NCBI GenBank assembly: GCA_028554795.2
Contig: JAPYKE020000537.1
Span: 395,372 to 459,371, forward strand
Length of the DNA stretch: 64,000 nucleotides
From: Sinohyriopsis cumingii
Taxonomy: Eukaryota; Mollusca; Bivalvia; Unionida; Unionidae
Direction: 5' to 3'
Under the pieces are notes generated by a model. That model was not told where the DNA came from. It did no database searches and saw only the letters and a program-made list of their open reading frames with translations. A program made the position numbers and the translations under genes. Shown one piece after another: positions 24,288 to 39,300 of the stretch (positions are counted from its first letter, which is position 1; each line of letters starts with the position of its first letter).

Positions 24288-27200
24288 CTGTAATCATAGA
24301 GAATACGCTCCTTATTATTACTTCATCAAAACTGAATACATTTTAATTTACAAACACGTTGGAGGCACTGTTCCATCTAGGAAGGTCTAATAGCAAAATA
24401 AAAGTATTATTAAGATCAATAACTGGTTTTCGTATCACATATTTGTTACAGTCTGTCCATAGAGGAGCAGAATACATTGTGCAGCAATCAGATTTGAATA
24501 CTATCATTTTGATATATAAGGAACAATTCTTCAGTTTGCGTCGATGCATCCTTTTTTGAGTGCACAAACATCTGTAATGCCTCATCAAATTTTCATTATC
24601 TGACCAATTGGATTTTAAATAAAGGCCCAAATATGTATAACTGTTGAAATACGTTAGAAAATTGCCGTTAAAATGTACAGGAGGAGGAGGAGATAGTAAT
24701 TGGAAAGAAGTTGAAAGAACGAACATGCATGCTGATTTTTGTGTATTACAGACGTAATCATTCTTTAATGCGTATTGTTCACATATCTTTAATAATATCC
24801 TTTAATCTGCGATTAAAGGACTTATTAATGACATTTCATCAGTAAGACTACAATTGTTAAGAAACAACACATTTGGTGGCAGACCTAATGCCACATAACA
24901 CTGACCCAGTTCACGATTTAACTCGTATATGGATATGTTAAATAACAAAGGGTAAGTACTCGCCCCCACCCCAACCCCCACCTTACCCCACTGGTTACAT
25001 GGAATGCACTGGATATTACACTTCTCCATTTGACATAGTACAACCGTTTGCAATACCAATTAACTAAAGTATGAACTATGTAGACAGGTATTTTAGTATC
25101 AGTGAATGTTTCAAAGAGTATATAATGACTAAGTCTATGAAATGCCCTACTAGCATCTAAAAAGCAAACAAACACTGATTCCATGTTCTAAATAATAATT
25201 AACAGTTTCCTTAAATGCATATAGGCACAAATCTGCAGATTGTCTTTTTTCTTAAAAACCTAACTGATTACCAGAGATTGTGACTTCACATCTTTGCAGG
25301 ATGATGAGTTCAAATATCTTTGAAATAATATTAGTTAAGTGATATAGGTCTACATATACGTTTTGTCCTTCAGGTTACCAATTTTGCTTTTTAGTAGCGG
25401 TCTAATCGTAGATTTTGTGAAATCAGCTGGAATCACGTTACGTACGAAGATATCATTAAATGAAATCATCAAAAGCACATGAAGTCTAGTATTTGAAAAT
25501 TTAAAATGTTCCACATGTAACAGAATCTGATCCTGGACATTTACCTCGTTTTTTGTCTTTGTTATTGCACATTGGATCTCAAATAGTGTGATTACCTCAA
25601 CGCAAGAAAAATGCTGAAAGAACACGCTTCTTATTTGGTTTTTAACACTTTAGTAAGTCTATTAAATGATTTTTCTATATGTCACGTGTATTATTTTGAC
25701 CATAGTTCCCATCAATGCAAATTGGTAGTTTATTGGAAGTTGTGGTATTTGGTTTTACAATATAAAGTTATTGCTTATATGCATTTTGTGTTGAAAAGTT
25801 GCCCTCTTGCCAGCCATGTCACCCTATTATGTTTCTTCCTTGCTAACATTGTTATCAACTTGCCAACTATATTGCTTCTTTTTCAACAAAGTTGCCATGT
25901 CGATAACTATGCGGCTATTCGGCCATCCATGTTGCCTATTTAGCTACACACACTGCCATACTGCCAGGTATGCTACCATACTGCCAGCCAGAAATAAACT
26001 AAATTGGTTAGAGTATTATATTGGATAAATGGTGACAAGAATATTCAAGCTCCAACATCCGATGAATGGTATTAAGGTATACAAATAAACAGTACACATA
26101 ATGGCAAATATGTCTAAATATAAGTTGCCTTTAAGTTTCTGCTTCGATATGATTTTTCAACGGTATCTAAAGAACACGAACCATTTTTACAAGCCAAACA
26201 CAGTAGAATTGACCATATGTTAATATGAAAAATAAAATTTAGAATGGATCAACCATGCGAGATTTTCAAAGTATGGATTTCAATGCAAATAGAACAAAGT
26301 AAAATATACAAGCATTCAACCATATGAATAAAACAAACAACCTCTTTTTAAGTAGGTACTACGTGACAAGATCTGAGTATCACTTTGCCAATATGCATCC
26401 TATGAAACGTAAATATCCAAGTGCAAGGCCGAGGAGTGTAGTACCAGTGCACGGCCGAGGAGTATAGTCCCAGTGCACTTCATAAACTATGGCTATGTAG
26501 CTGATAAGGACAGACACTAAGAAACACCTATTGTTCGCTTAATGTTAGTCCAGGTTGAAAAATAACCAAACGCGCCTACTCTAAGTAACGATATATACAC
26601 CTATGATCGCACTTACTTATAATAAATCAAATGTATCACTAAGAAGGTATTATTTCTTACCTTATTCCGTGAGCCATACTGATATAGTTTTGTTGTATAA
26701 GATACAACGTCATAGTTATTCAGAAAATGGTTAGAACATACCTTTGTAAACTTTCCGAAGACTCCAGCATCAATAAATATATAAATGGTGAGGTATTTGA
26801 AAAAATGTTCAAATCATTTGAGAATAAACTACGAATGGTATATTAACCAGCAACACACATAAGGTGAGAATAAAAATGGGAGATAATATTGAACTTATGA
26901 ATTTTTTCAACGTTCAATTACCTCTTGAAATGAAAAGTTGCACTATCACACAAAACACGTATTATGTTTTGAAGTATTTCATATTGGTTATTGTATGATT
27001 TCGATGTATCGTGCTATATGTTCATATGAAATCAACTCGCAGATTATTCGATTCTCTTAATTACTTTGACAATGTTGCTCCAGACTAATGTCAAAGAAAT
27101 AACACAGAATGATTTTCTTCTGCATAGCCTTAGAATAACGCATATCAGAACTGTGGTTTAAGTGTTAACCGCTTGAAATGAATGTCATATATGACTATTT

Positions 27201-27862
27201 TCAGTTCATCTAGAGCAAAATAAAACTACTCTACCTAATAAAATGAATCTCAAAAGTCAGGTCTGTTTTGTTCTTCTAATCTACCATTAGGTAACTAAAG
27301 TTAAAGGATCAAAATACTCATTCAATTTTCATGTTATAAATTTATATAGATTATTATCCTATGGTGTATAGTAAAGAACTACATTTAGAATATTCCAAAA
27401 TGGTGAATGAGAAAAGGGAAGAGGTTATTTTATATGGGATGAAAAATTAAAATTCCTATTAATACATTGTGTTTCTGATGAATCTTTAAACATAAAATCA
27501 CGAAAGTATTTTCAAAAAGAATTATATATTAATAAACATATCATAAGGATATTAAGACTGTCATCACATATTTCTTGTACAGCTTAATGCACATAACATA
27601 TTGAAAACATTTAAAGCTAATTGGAAATTCTGAAATAAGAACCTGTGATTCCTATATAGGTTTTCACAATGATGGGAAGCTGGATATTGTTGAATTAACA
27701 TAGGTTTATTACTTTGTTATAAAGTTCTAACTTACATGCAACATATTACTGACTATTTGCATTTCAAACCTAGGCAAAGGAACTGCACACAACTACATGT
27801 ACCGACATTAAAATCCAATTGTCATCTTTTCAAAAAAGAAAACATATGCAATAATAATAATC

Positions 27863-27893
<31 letters not shown>

Positions 27894-28011
27894 TCGCACT
27901 AAATCCAGAGAAGGAAGAAAGAGTAACTTTCGAATGAATACAGGTAGAAGGAAAATGATGGTTATGTTGCATAGAGACACGAAATGAATTGTTTTCGTTT
28001 TATATTTTCAG

Positions 28012-28044
28012 AGAGTTGGGAGCGCGTTCTGGTCGATTGGCTCG
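28012..28044 (+). CDS. micro-exon copy 6, type III
   Basis: Identical to copy 5, with the same acceptor variant (TTTATATTTTCAG) and GTAAGT donor. Confidence 0.7.
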
Positions 28045-28764
28045 GTAAGTTCCAATGTATCCTCAGCATTTAAGAATTATTTATGCTTGGTCATATTTTG
28101 ATTTGCTTGGCTGGCGACTGTTCTACTTGAAACCTTGATCAAAACACCCTCTCTGTTAAAATGTCAAAATTCTAAATGTCAATCATATCATATCAAACTT
28201 AAAGAAACAGAATTGTGATTTTAGTCTTTGTACTGATTTCTAAACGGAACATCTCTCTGATAAAGTAAAAAACACAAATATTGCTAATACTGCTAATACA
28301 GCTACAGCAACTTATACTGCTACTAATCCTGCTACTATTAAAATAACACATAAATAAATGAATATACACACAAAAAATTAGACCATGAACCAAAAAAGTA
28401 TCGTAGGAATTGAGATTTGGCTTTCAGCATTAACTATATGCCTCGAGTACTGGAAGAATGTTAAGTCATATTCATTGTGATTAGGGCCTTTTACTAGCTG
28501 AAAAATGTAGACGCTCTCAATTAGTTGGCTCCTTCACGGATAGAAAAATAGAAATGGGAGCCAAGAGAATTGTCCTTTAATTTATAACCATTATAAATGT
28601 AACATTACATTCACTGACAGATATACCGTTAACTCTGCACTGATCAAAGGTGTAACAAAACAACGATATTTTCACCAAATGAATATATTTCTGGCGCACG
28701 TAATATGAACAAATGTACTCAGTTGAACCATATAACAACAGTAGTAATAATACTAAAAGTAGTT

Positions 28765-28805
<41 letters not shown>

Positions 28806-29240
28806 GTTGATGAGGTCTTAAACGCAAAAGAAGATAAAATATCAGACGAAGCAGAAGCAACAAATACTACTATTTTGTCCAGAATAAAGACAAAAGATTG
28901 CTCAGGTATACAAGGTTCGAGGGTTGCCCAGCAATGGAACATATAAATATACACACATAGATAAATTATAAAACATGGCTAGGTTCAAGGATGTATGTCA
29001 AATTCACAGTGACATTTGAGTTTTAATAGTAATAAGAATAAGCATTCTTTATTTCAGACAGAATAATTCATAGATTTAAATTAAAATATGATATAAAAGA
29101 AAAGTATTGTCAACATAAAAGATTATATTTATATCTTATGTACAAGTATAAAGATACAAGGACAACAATGAATTGTGCCCTAAATGGTTACAAATAAAAT
29201 TTAGTAGTACATATAAACAGAAACATGTTCCTTCTGCTAA

Positions 29241-29893
29241 GGTGGCGCTCACCAGATAATATGTACTTTTGAGAGAGTGACGTATGTAAGGTGAAGTAGT
29301 TCACATTTAAAACATGCACAGTGTAGAGAATGTTTGCATACCTCTATGCTACATTAATGTAAAGTGGATGATATTTCTTTTGGATATTGTACTTTTGGAA
29401 ATTTGACATGATTTAAGCACACTGCTAACTAAAATGACTGCTCCCTTGTGTTAAAAAAATCAGTCTGAATTAGTCTAAAGTACTCTATACATAGCAGCTA
29501 TTAAAATAGGGAAATTGAAATTTGCGAGACTAGACAATACCAGCTTCTAAAAGTGCAATGAATGAATTACCAAATATATAAAATGTAAAAAAAGTTATCG
29601 GCTCTTTTTTATACAATTTACCTCTGAAGTTCAGGAAGTGAAAATGACCAAGTAGAGCTAGCACTTTTTTGAAAGGTGCACATTTGAAGTAAGGCCAAGC
29701 TGTATACTCTATAACCCATAGTACACCCATCAATCATACACCAAAATAAAGGGAATTAAAGGTTCTTTGCATTATACCTAAGATATACAAGGTCTTTTTT
29801 AAATAGCCAGTAGAACCAGTGAGGAAAGCCGGGGACATTCTTTTTCTTTAAAATCCTAACCCTATGCAAAATGCGAAACTGTTTAGCGCCACC
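29241..29893. mobile_element. MITE in repeat 6 (653 bp)
   Basis: Same element. CCTCTATGC replaces CCTCAATGC inside, a variant shared with repeats 7-11. Confidence 0.85.
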
Positions 29894-29980
29894 TAAATTA
29901 TGAAACGTTAAAAGAATGCCATAATTCCGAAGAGATTTCCATATTCTGATTTTACTATTTGATATTCTTGTCATCATTGA

Positions 29981-30301
29981 GTGTTTGTGAATGTTTTGGT
30001 TTTTTAATGTAGCTTTAACAATTTTGCAGTCATATCGCTTCGATGTTTGCGGTGTGATAGTTTATAGTGATGTCTAGCAATGGGGCATCATGCCGCAGAC
30101 ATGTAATATGATGTCCCACCAAGATACATTTTCCTGACACCAAGCCGACCAGTCATAACACTAACCAATTAATGTTGGGCGCCAAGCAAGGCAGCTGTTA
30201 GGTTCATCATTGTAAGTCTTTGGTATGACTCGGCCGGGTATCGATCACAAAACCTCCCGCAATCGAGGCAGACCTTATAATCGCTAATCCTCTGGAGCGG
30301 T
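29981..30301 (-). mobile_element. SINE in repeat 6 (321 bp)
   Basis: Type B form; one private base change (TCATCATTGTAAG) near 30208. Confidence 0.74.
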
Positions 30302-33300
30302 CTGTAATCATAGAGAATACGCTCCTTATTATTACTTCATCAAAACTGAATACATTTTAATTTACAAACACGTTGGAGGCACTGTTCCATCTAGGAAGGT
30401 CTAATAGCAAAATAAAAGTATTATTAAGATCAATAACTGGTTTTCGTATCACATATTTGTTACAGTCTGTCCATAGAGGAGCAGAATACATTGTGCAGCA
30501 ATCAGATTTGAATACTATCATTTTGATATATAAGGAACAATTCTTCAGTTTGCGTCGATGCATCCTTTTTTGAGTGCACAAACATCTGTAATGCCTCATC
30601 AAATTTTCATTATCTGACCAATTGGATTTTAAATAAAGGCCCAAATATGTATAACTGTTGAAATACGTTAGAAAATTGCCGTTAAAATGTACAGGAGGAG
30701 GAGGAGATAGTAATTGGAAAGAAGTTGAAAGAACGAACATGCATGCTGATTTTTGTGTATTACAGACGTAATCATTCTTTAATGCGTATTGTTCACATAT
30801 CTTTAATAATATCCTTTAATCTGCGATTAAAGGACTTATTAATGACATTTCATCAGTAAGACTACAATTGTTAAGAAACAACACATTTGGTGGCAGACCT
30901 AATGCCACATAACACTGACCCAGTTCACGATTTAACTCGTATATGGATATGTTAAATAACAAAGGGTAAGTACTCGCCCCCACCCCAACCCCCACCTTAC
31001 CCCACTGGTTACATGGAATGCACTGGATATTACACTTCTCCATTTGACATAGTACAACCGTTTGCAATACCAATTAACTAAAGTATGAACTATGTAGACA
31101 GGTATTTTAGTATCAGTGAATGTTTCAAAGAGTATATAATGACTAAGTCTATGAAATGCCCTACTAGCATCTAAAAAGCAAACAAACACTGATTCCATGT
31201 TCTTTTTAAATAATAATTAACAGTTTCCTTAAATGCATATAGGCACAAATCTGCAGATTGTCTTTTTTCTTAAAAACCTAACTGATTACCAGAGATTGTG
31301 ACTTCACATCTTTGCAGGATGATGAGTTCAAATATCTTTGAAATAATATTAGTTAAGTGATATAGGTCTACATATACGTTTTGTCCTTCAGGTTACCAAT
31401 TTTGCTTTTTAGTAGCGGTCTAATCGTAGATTTTGTGAAATCAGCTGGAATCACGTTACGTACGAAGATATCATTAAATGAAATCATCAAAAGCACATGA
31501 AGTCTAGTATTTGAAAATTTAAAATGTTCCACATGTAACAGAATCTGATCCTGGACATTTACCTCGTTTTTTGTCTTTGTTATTGCACATTGGATCTCAA
31601 ATAGTGTGATTACCTCAACGCAAGAAAAATGCTGAAAGAACACGCTTCTTATTTGGTTTTTAACACTTTAGTAAGTCTATTAAATGATTTTTCTATATGT
31701 CACGTGTATTATTTTGACCATAGTTCCCATCAATGCAAATTGGTAGTTTATTGGAAGTTGTGGTATTTGGTTTTACAATATAAAGTTATTGCTTATATGC
31801 ATTTTGTGTTGAAAAGTTGCCCTCTTGCCAGCCATGTCACCCTATTATGTTTCTTCCTTGCTAACATTGTTATCAACTTGCCAACTATATTGCTTCTTTT
31901 TCAACAAAGTTGCCATGTCGATAACTATGCGGCTATTCGGCCATCCATGTTGCCTATTTAGCTACACACACTGCCATACTGCCAGGTATGCTACCATACT
32001 GCCAGCCAGAAATAAACTAAATTGGTTAGAGTATTATATTGGATAAATGGTGACAAGAATATTCAAGCTCCAACATCCGATGAATGGTATTAAGGTATAC
32101 AAATAAACAGTACAAATAATGGCAAATATGTCTAAATATAAGTTGCCTTTAAGTTTCTGCTTCGATATGATTTTTCAACGGTATCTAAAGAACACGAACC
32201 ATTTTTACAAGCCAAACACAGTAGAATTGACCATATGTTAATATGAAAAATAAAATTTAGAATGGATCAACCATGCGAGATTTTCAAAGTATGGATTTCA
32301 ATGCAAATAGAACAAAGTAAAATATACAAGCATTCAACCATATGAATAAAACAAACAACCTCTTTTAAGTAGGTACTACGTGACAAGATCTGAGTATCAC
32401 TTTGCCAATATGTATCCTATGAAACGTAAATATCCAAGTGCAAGGCCGAGGAGTGTAGTACCAGTGCACGGCCGAGGAGTATAGTCCCAGTGCACTTCAT
32501 AAACTATGGCTATGTAGCTGATAAGGACAGACACTAAGAAACACCTATTGTTCGCTTAATGTTAGTCCAGGTTGAAAAATAACCAAACGCGCCTACTCTA
32601 AGTAACGATATATACACCTATGATCGCACTTACTTATAATAAATCAAATGTATCACTAAGAAGGTATTATTTCTTACCTTATTCCGTGAGCCATACTGAT
32701 ATAGTTTTGTTGTATAAGATACAACGTCATAGTTATTCAGAAAATGGTTAGAACATACCTTTGTAAACTTTCCGAAGACTCCAGCATCAATAAATATATA
32801 AATGGTGAGGTATTTGAAAAAATGTTCAAATTATTTGAGAATAAACTACGAATGGTATATTAACCAGCAACACACATAAGGTGAGAATAAAAATGGGAGA
32901 TAATATTGAACTTATGAATTTTTTCAACGTTCAATTACCTCTTGAAATGAAAAGTTGCACTATCACACAAAACACGTATTATGTTTTGAAGTATTTCATA
33001 TTGGTTATTGTATGATTTCGATGTATCGTGCTATATGTTCATATGAAATCAACTCGCAGATTATTCGATTCTCTTAATTACTTTGACAATGTTGCTCCAG
33101 ACTAATGTCAAAGAAATAACACAGAATGATTTTCTTCTGCATAGCCTTAGAATAACGCATATCAGAACTGTGGTTTAAGTGTTAACCGCTTGAAATGAAT
33201 GTCATATATGACTATTTTCAGTTCATCTAGAGCAAAATAAAACTACTCTACCTAATAAAATGAATCTCAAAAGTCAGGTCTGTTTTGTTCTTCTAATCTA

Positions 33301-34025
33301 CCATTAGGTAACTAAAGTTAAAGGATCAAAATACTCATTCAATTTTCATGTTATAAATTTATATAGATTATTATCCTATGGTGTATAGTAAAGAACTACA
33401 TTTAGAATATTCCAAAATGGTGAATGAGAAAAGGGAAGAGGTTATTTTATATGGGATGAAAAATTAAAATTCCTATTAATACATTGTGTTTCTGATGAAT
33501 CTTTAAACATAAAATCACGAAAGTATTTTCAAAAAGAATTATATATTAATAAACATATCATAAGGATATTAAGACTGTCATCACATATTTCTTGTACAGC
33601 TTAATGCACATAACATATTGAAAACATTTAAAGCTAATTGGAAATTCTGAAATAAGAACCTGTGATTCCTATATAGGCTTTCACAATGATGGGAAGCTGG
33701 ATATTGTTGAATTAACATAGGTTTATTACTTTGTTATAAAGTTCTAACTTACATGCAACATATTACTGACTATTTGCATTTCAAACCTAGGCAAAGGAAC
33801 TGCACACAACTACATGTACCGACATTAAAATCCAATTGTCATCTTTTCAAAAAAGAAAACATATGCAATAATAATAATCATAATAATAATAATAATAATA
33901 ATAAAAATCGCACTAAATCCAGAGAAGGAAGAAAGAGTAACTTTCGAATGAATACAGGTAGAAGGAAAATGATGGTTATGTTGCATAGAGACACGAAATG
34001 AATTGTTTTCGTTTTATATTTTCAG

Positions 34026-34058
34026 AGAGTTGGGAGCGCGTTCTGGTCGATTGGCTCG
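34026..34058 (+). CDS. micro-exon copy 7, type III
   Basis: Identical to copies 5 and 6, with the same acceptor variant and donor. Confidence 0.7.
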
Positions 34059-34778
34059 GTAAGTTCCAATGTATCCTCAGCATTTAAGAATTATTTATGC
34101 TTGGTCATATTTTGATTTGCTTGGCTGGCGACTGTTCTACTTGAAACCTTGATCAAAACACCCTCTCTGTTAAAATGTCAAAATTCTAAATGTCAATCAT
34201 ATCATATCAAACTTAAAGAAACAGAATTGTGATTTTAGTCTTTGTACTGATTTCTAAACGGAACATCTCTCTGATAAAGTAAAAAACATAAATATTGCTA
34301 ATACTGCTAATACAGCTACAGCTACTTATACTGCTACTAATCCTGCTACTATTAAAATAACACATAAATAAATGAATATACACACAAAAAATTAGACCAT
34401 GAACCAAAAAAGTATCGTAGGAATTGAGATTTGGCTTTCAGCATTAACTATATGCCTCGAGTACTGGAAGAATGTTAAGTCATATTCATTGTGATTAGGG
34501 CCTTTTACTAGCTGAAAAATGTAGACGCTCTCAATTAGTTGGCTCCTTCACGGATAGAAAAATAGAAATGGGAGCCAAGAGAATTGTCCTTTAATTTATA
34601 ACCATTATAAATGTAACATTACATTCACTGACAGATATACCGTTAACTCTGCACTGATCAAAGGTGTAACAAAACAACGATATTTTCACCAAATGAATAT
34701 ATTTCTGGCGCACGTAATATGAACAAATGTACTCAGATGAACCATATAACAACAGTAGTAATAATACTAAAAGTAGTT

Positions 34779-34810
<32 letters not shown>

Positions 34811-35245
34811 GTTGATGAGGTCTTAAACGCAAAAGAAGATAAAATATCAGACGAAGCAGAAGCAACAAATACTACTATTTTGTCCAGAATAAAGACAAAA
34901 GATTGCTCAGGTATACAAGGTTCGAGGGTTGCCCCGCAATGGAACATATAAATATACACACATAGATAAATTATAAAACATGGCTAGGTTCAAGGATGTA
35001 TGTCAAATTCACAGTGACATTTGAGTTTTAATAGTAATAAGAATAAGCATTCTTTATTTCAGACAGAATAATTCATAGATTTAAATTAAAATATGATATA
35101 AAAGAAAAGTATTGTCAACATAAAAGATTATATTTATATCTTATGTACAAGTATAAAGATACAAGGACAACAATGAATTGTGCCCTAAATTGTTACAAAT
35201 AAAATTTAGTAGTACATATAAACAGAAACATGTTCCTTCTGCTAA

Positions 35246-35898
35246 GGTGGCGCTCACCAGATAATATGTACTTTTGAGAGAGTGACGTATGTAAGGTGAA
35301 GTAGTTCACATTTAAAACATGCACAGTGTAGAGAATGTTTGCATACCTCTATGCTACATTAATGTAAAGTGGATGATATTTCTTTTGGATATTGTACTTT
35401 TGGAAATTTGACATGATTTAAGCACACTGCTAACTAAAATGACTGCTCCCTTGTGTTAAAAAAATCAGTCTGAATTAGTCTAAAGTACTCTATACATAGC
35501 AGCTATTAAAATAGGGAAATTGAACTTTGCGAGACTAGACAATACCAGCTTCTAAAAGTGCAATGAATGAATTACCAAATATATAAAATGTAAAAAAAGT
35601 TATCGGCTCTTTTTTATACAATTTACCTCTGAAGTTCAGGAAGTGAAAATGACCAAGTAGAGCTAGCACTTTTTTGAAAGGTGCACATTTGAAGTAAGGC
35701 CAAGCTGTATACTCTATAACCCATAGTACACCCATCAATCATACACCAAAATAAAGGGAATTAAAGGTTCTTTGCATTATACCTAAGATATACAAGGTCT
35801 TTTTTAAATAGCCAGTATAACCAGTGAGGAAAGCCGGGGACATTATTTTTCTTTAAAATCCTAACCCTATGCAAAATGCGAAACTGTTTAGCGCCACC
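35246..35898. mobile_element. MITE in repeat 7 (653 bp)
   Basis: Same element; private change ACATTATTTTT near its right end. Confidence 0.85.
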
Positions 35899-35985
35899 TA
35901 AATTATGAAACGTTAAAAGAATGCCATAATTCCGAAGAGATTTCCATATTCTGATTTTACTATTTGATATTCTTGTCATCATTGA

Positions 35986-36306
35986 GTGTTTGTGAATGTT
36001 TTGGTTTTTTAATGTAGCTTTAACAATTTTGCAGTCATATCGCTTCGATGTTTGCGGTGTGATAGTTTATAGTGATGTCTAGCAATGGGGCATCATGCCG
36101 CAGACATGTAATATGATGTCCCACCAAGATACATTTTCCTGACACCAAGCCGACCAGTCATAACACTAACCAATTAATGTTGGGCGCCAAGCAAGGCAGC
36201 TGTTAGGTTCATCTTTGTAAGTCTTTGGTATGACTCGGCCGGGTATCGATCACAAAACCTCCCGCAATCGAGGCAGACCTTATAATCGCTAATCCTCTGG
36301 AGCGGT
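35986..36306 (-). mobile_element. SINE in repeat 7 (321 bp)
   Basis: Type B form without visible indels, although the neighbouring LINE segment is indel-rich. Confidence 0.74.
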
Positions 36307-39300
36307 CTGTAATCATAGAGAATACGCTCCTTATTATTACTTCATCAAAACTGAATACATTTTAATTTACAAACACGTTGGAGGCACTGTTCCATCTAGG
36401 AAGGTCTAATAGCAAAATAAAAGTATTATTAAGATTAATAACTGGTTTTCGTATCACATATTTGTTACAGTCTGTCCATAGAGGAGCAGAATACAATTGT
36501 GCAGCAATCAGATTTGAATACTATCATTTTGATATATAAGGAACAATTCTTCAGTTTGCGTCGATGCATCCTTTTTTGAGTGCACAAACATCTGTAATGC
36601 CTCATCAAATTTTCATTATCTGACCAATTGGATTTTAAATAAAGGCCCAAATATGTATAACTGTTGAAATACGTTAGAAAATTGCCGTTAAAATGTACAG
36701 GAGGAGGAGGAGATAGTAATTGGAAAGAAGTTGAAAGAACGAACATGCATGCTGATTTTTGTGTATTACAGACGTAATCATTCTTTAATGCGTATTGTTC
36801 ACATATCTTTAATAATATCCTTTAATCTGCGATTAAAGGACTTATTAATGACATTTCATCAGTAAGACTACAATTGTTAAGAAACAACACATTTGGTGGG
36901 CAGACCTAATGCCACATAACACTGACCCAGTTCACGATTTAACTCGTTATGGATATGTTAAATAACAAAGGGTAAGTACTCGCCCCCACCCCAACCCCCA
37001 CCTTACCCCACTGGTTACATGGAATGCACTGGATATTACACTTCTCCATTTGACATAGTACAACCGTTTGCAATACCAATTAACTAAAGTATGAACTATG
37101 TAGACAGGTATTTTAGTATCAGTGAATGTTTCAAAGAGTATATAATGACTAAGTCTATGAAATGCCCTACTAGCATCTAAAAATCAAACAAACACTGATT
37201 CCATGTTCTAAATAATAATTAACAGTTTCCTTAAATGCATATAGGCCACAAATCTGCAGATTGTCTTTTTTCTTAAAAACCTAACTGATTACCAGAGATT
37301 GTGACTTCACATCTTTGCAGGATGATGAGTTCAAATATCTTTGAAATAATATTAGTTAAGTGATATAGGTCTACATATACGTTTTGTCCTTCAGGTTACC
37401 AATTTTGCTTTTTAGTAGCGGTCTAATCGTAGATTTTGTGAAATCAGCTGGAATCACGTTACGTACGAAGATATCATTAAATGAATCATCAAAAGCACAT
37501 GAAGTCTAGTATTTGAAAATTTAAAATGTTCCACATGTAACAGAATCTGATCCTGGACATTTACCTCGTTTTTTGTCTTTGTTATTGCACATTGGATCTC
37601 AAATAGTGTGATTACCTCAACGCAAGAAAAATGCTGAAAGAACACGCTTCTTATTTGGTTTTTAACACTTTAGTAAGTCTATTAAATGATTTTTCTATAT
37701 GTCACGTGTATTATTTTGACCATAGTTCCCATCAATGCAAATTGGTAGTTTATTGGAAGTTGTGGTATTTGGTTTTACAATATAAAGTTATTGCTTATAT
37801 GCATTTTGTGTTGAAAAGTTGCCCTCTTGCCAGCCATGTCACCCTATTATGTTTCTTCCTTGCTAACATTGTTATCAACTTGCCAACTATATTGCTTCTT
37901 TTTCAACAAAGTTGCCATGTCGATAACTATGCGGCTATTCGGCCATCCATGTTGCCTATTTAGCTACACACACTGCCATACTGCCAGGTATGCTACCATA
38001 CTGCCAGCCAGAAATAAACTAAATTGGTTAGAGCATTATATCGGATAAATGGTGACAAGAATATTCAAGCTCCAACATCCGATGAATGGTATTAAGGTAT
38101 ACAAATAAACAGTACAAATAATGGCAAATATGTCTAAATATAAGTTGCCTTTAAGTTTCTGCTTCGATATGATTTTTCAACGGTATCTAAAGAACACGAA
38201 CCATTTTTACAAGCCAAACACAGTAGAATTGACCATATGTTAATATGAAAAATAAAATTTAGAATGGATCAACCATGCGAGATTTTCAAAGTATGGATTT
38301 CAATGCAAATAGAACAAAGTAAAATATACAAGCATTCAACCATATGAATAAAACAAACAACCTCTTTTAAGTAGGTACTACGTGACAAGATCTGAGTATC
38401 ACTTTGCCAATATGCATCCTATGAAACGTAAATATCCAAGTGCAAGGCCGAGGAGTGTAGTACCAGTGCACGGCCGAGGAGTATAGTCCCAGTGCACTTC
38501 ATAAACTATGGCTATGTAGCTGATAAGGACAGACACTAAGAAACACCTATTGTTCGCTTAATGTTAGTCCAGGTTGAAAAATAACCAAACGCGCCTACTC
38601 TAAGTAACGATATATACACCTATGATCGCACTTACTTATAATAAATCAAATGTATCACTAAGAAGGTATTATTTCTTACCTTATTCCGTGAGCCATACTG
38701 ATATAGTTTTGTTGTATAAGATACAACGTCATAGTTATTCAGAAAATGGTTAGAACATACCTTTGTAAACTTTCCGAAGACTCCAGCATCAATAAATATA
38801 TAAATGGTGAGGTATTTGAAAAAATGTTCAAATCATTTGAGAATAAACTACGAATGGTATATTAACCAGCAACACACATAAGGTGAGAATAAAAATGGGA
38901 GATAATATTGAACTTATGAATTTTTTCAACGTTCAATTACCTCTTGAAATGAAAAGTTGCACTATCACACAAAACACGTATTATGTTTTGAAGTATTTCA
39001 TATTGGTTATTGTATGATTTCGATTTATCGTGCTATATGTTCATATGAAATCAACTCGCAGATTATTCGATTCTCTTAATTACTTTGACAATGTTGCTCC
39101 AGACTAATGTCAAAGAAATAACACAGAATGATTTTCTTCTGCATAGCCTTAGAATAACGCATATCAGAACTGTGGTTTAAGTGTTAACCGCTTGAAATGA
39201 ATGTCATATATGACTATTTTCAGTTCATCTAGAGCAAAATAAAACTACTCTACCTAATAAAATGAATCTCAAAAGTCAGGTCTGTTTTGTTCTTCTAATC

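Larger units (their letters stand above)
23174..25625 (-). pseudogene. LINE reverse transcriptase relic in repeat 5
   Basis: Same fragments as repeat 4: fingers 25625-25350, motif A segment 25184-24918, palm end 25059-24802, C-terminal region 24726-24343. Confidence 0.82.
21995..28011 (+). repeat. tandem repeat 5, type B, 6017 bp
   Basis: AAT tract at 22750-22788 has 13 units, the longest of the B set. There is one extra T in CCTCTTTTTAAG near 26341. Confidence 0.95.
29188..31643 (-). pseudogene. LINE reverse transcriptase relic in repeat 6
   Basis: Fingers 31643-31368, motif A segment 31198-30932, palm end 31073-30816, C-terminal region 30740-30357. The four-T insertion lies between the first two pieces. 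Confidence 0.82.
28012..34025 (+). repeat. tandem repeat 6, type B, 6014 bp
   Basis: AAT tract at 28767-28802 has 12 units. A four-T insertion near 31202 (TGTTCTTTTTAAAT) is private to this repeat. Confidence 0.95.
35193..37645 (-). pseudogene. LINE reverse transcriptase relic in repeat 7, extra indels
   Basis: The most broken type B copy. One-base indels shorten the fingers piece (37645-37454) and the C-terminal piece (36746-36465) and remove the long palm frames seen in other repeats. Confidence 0.8.
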
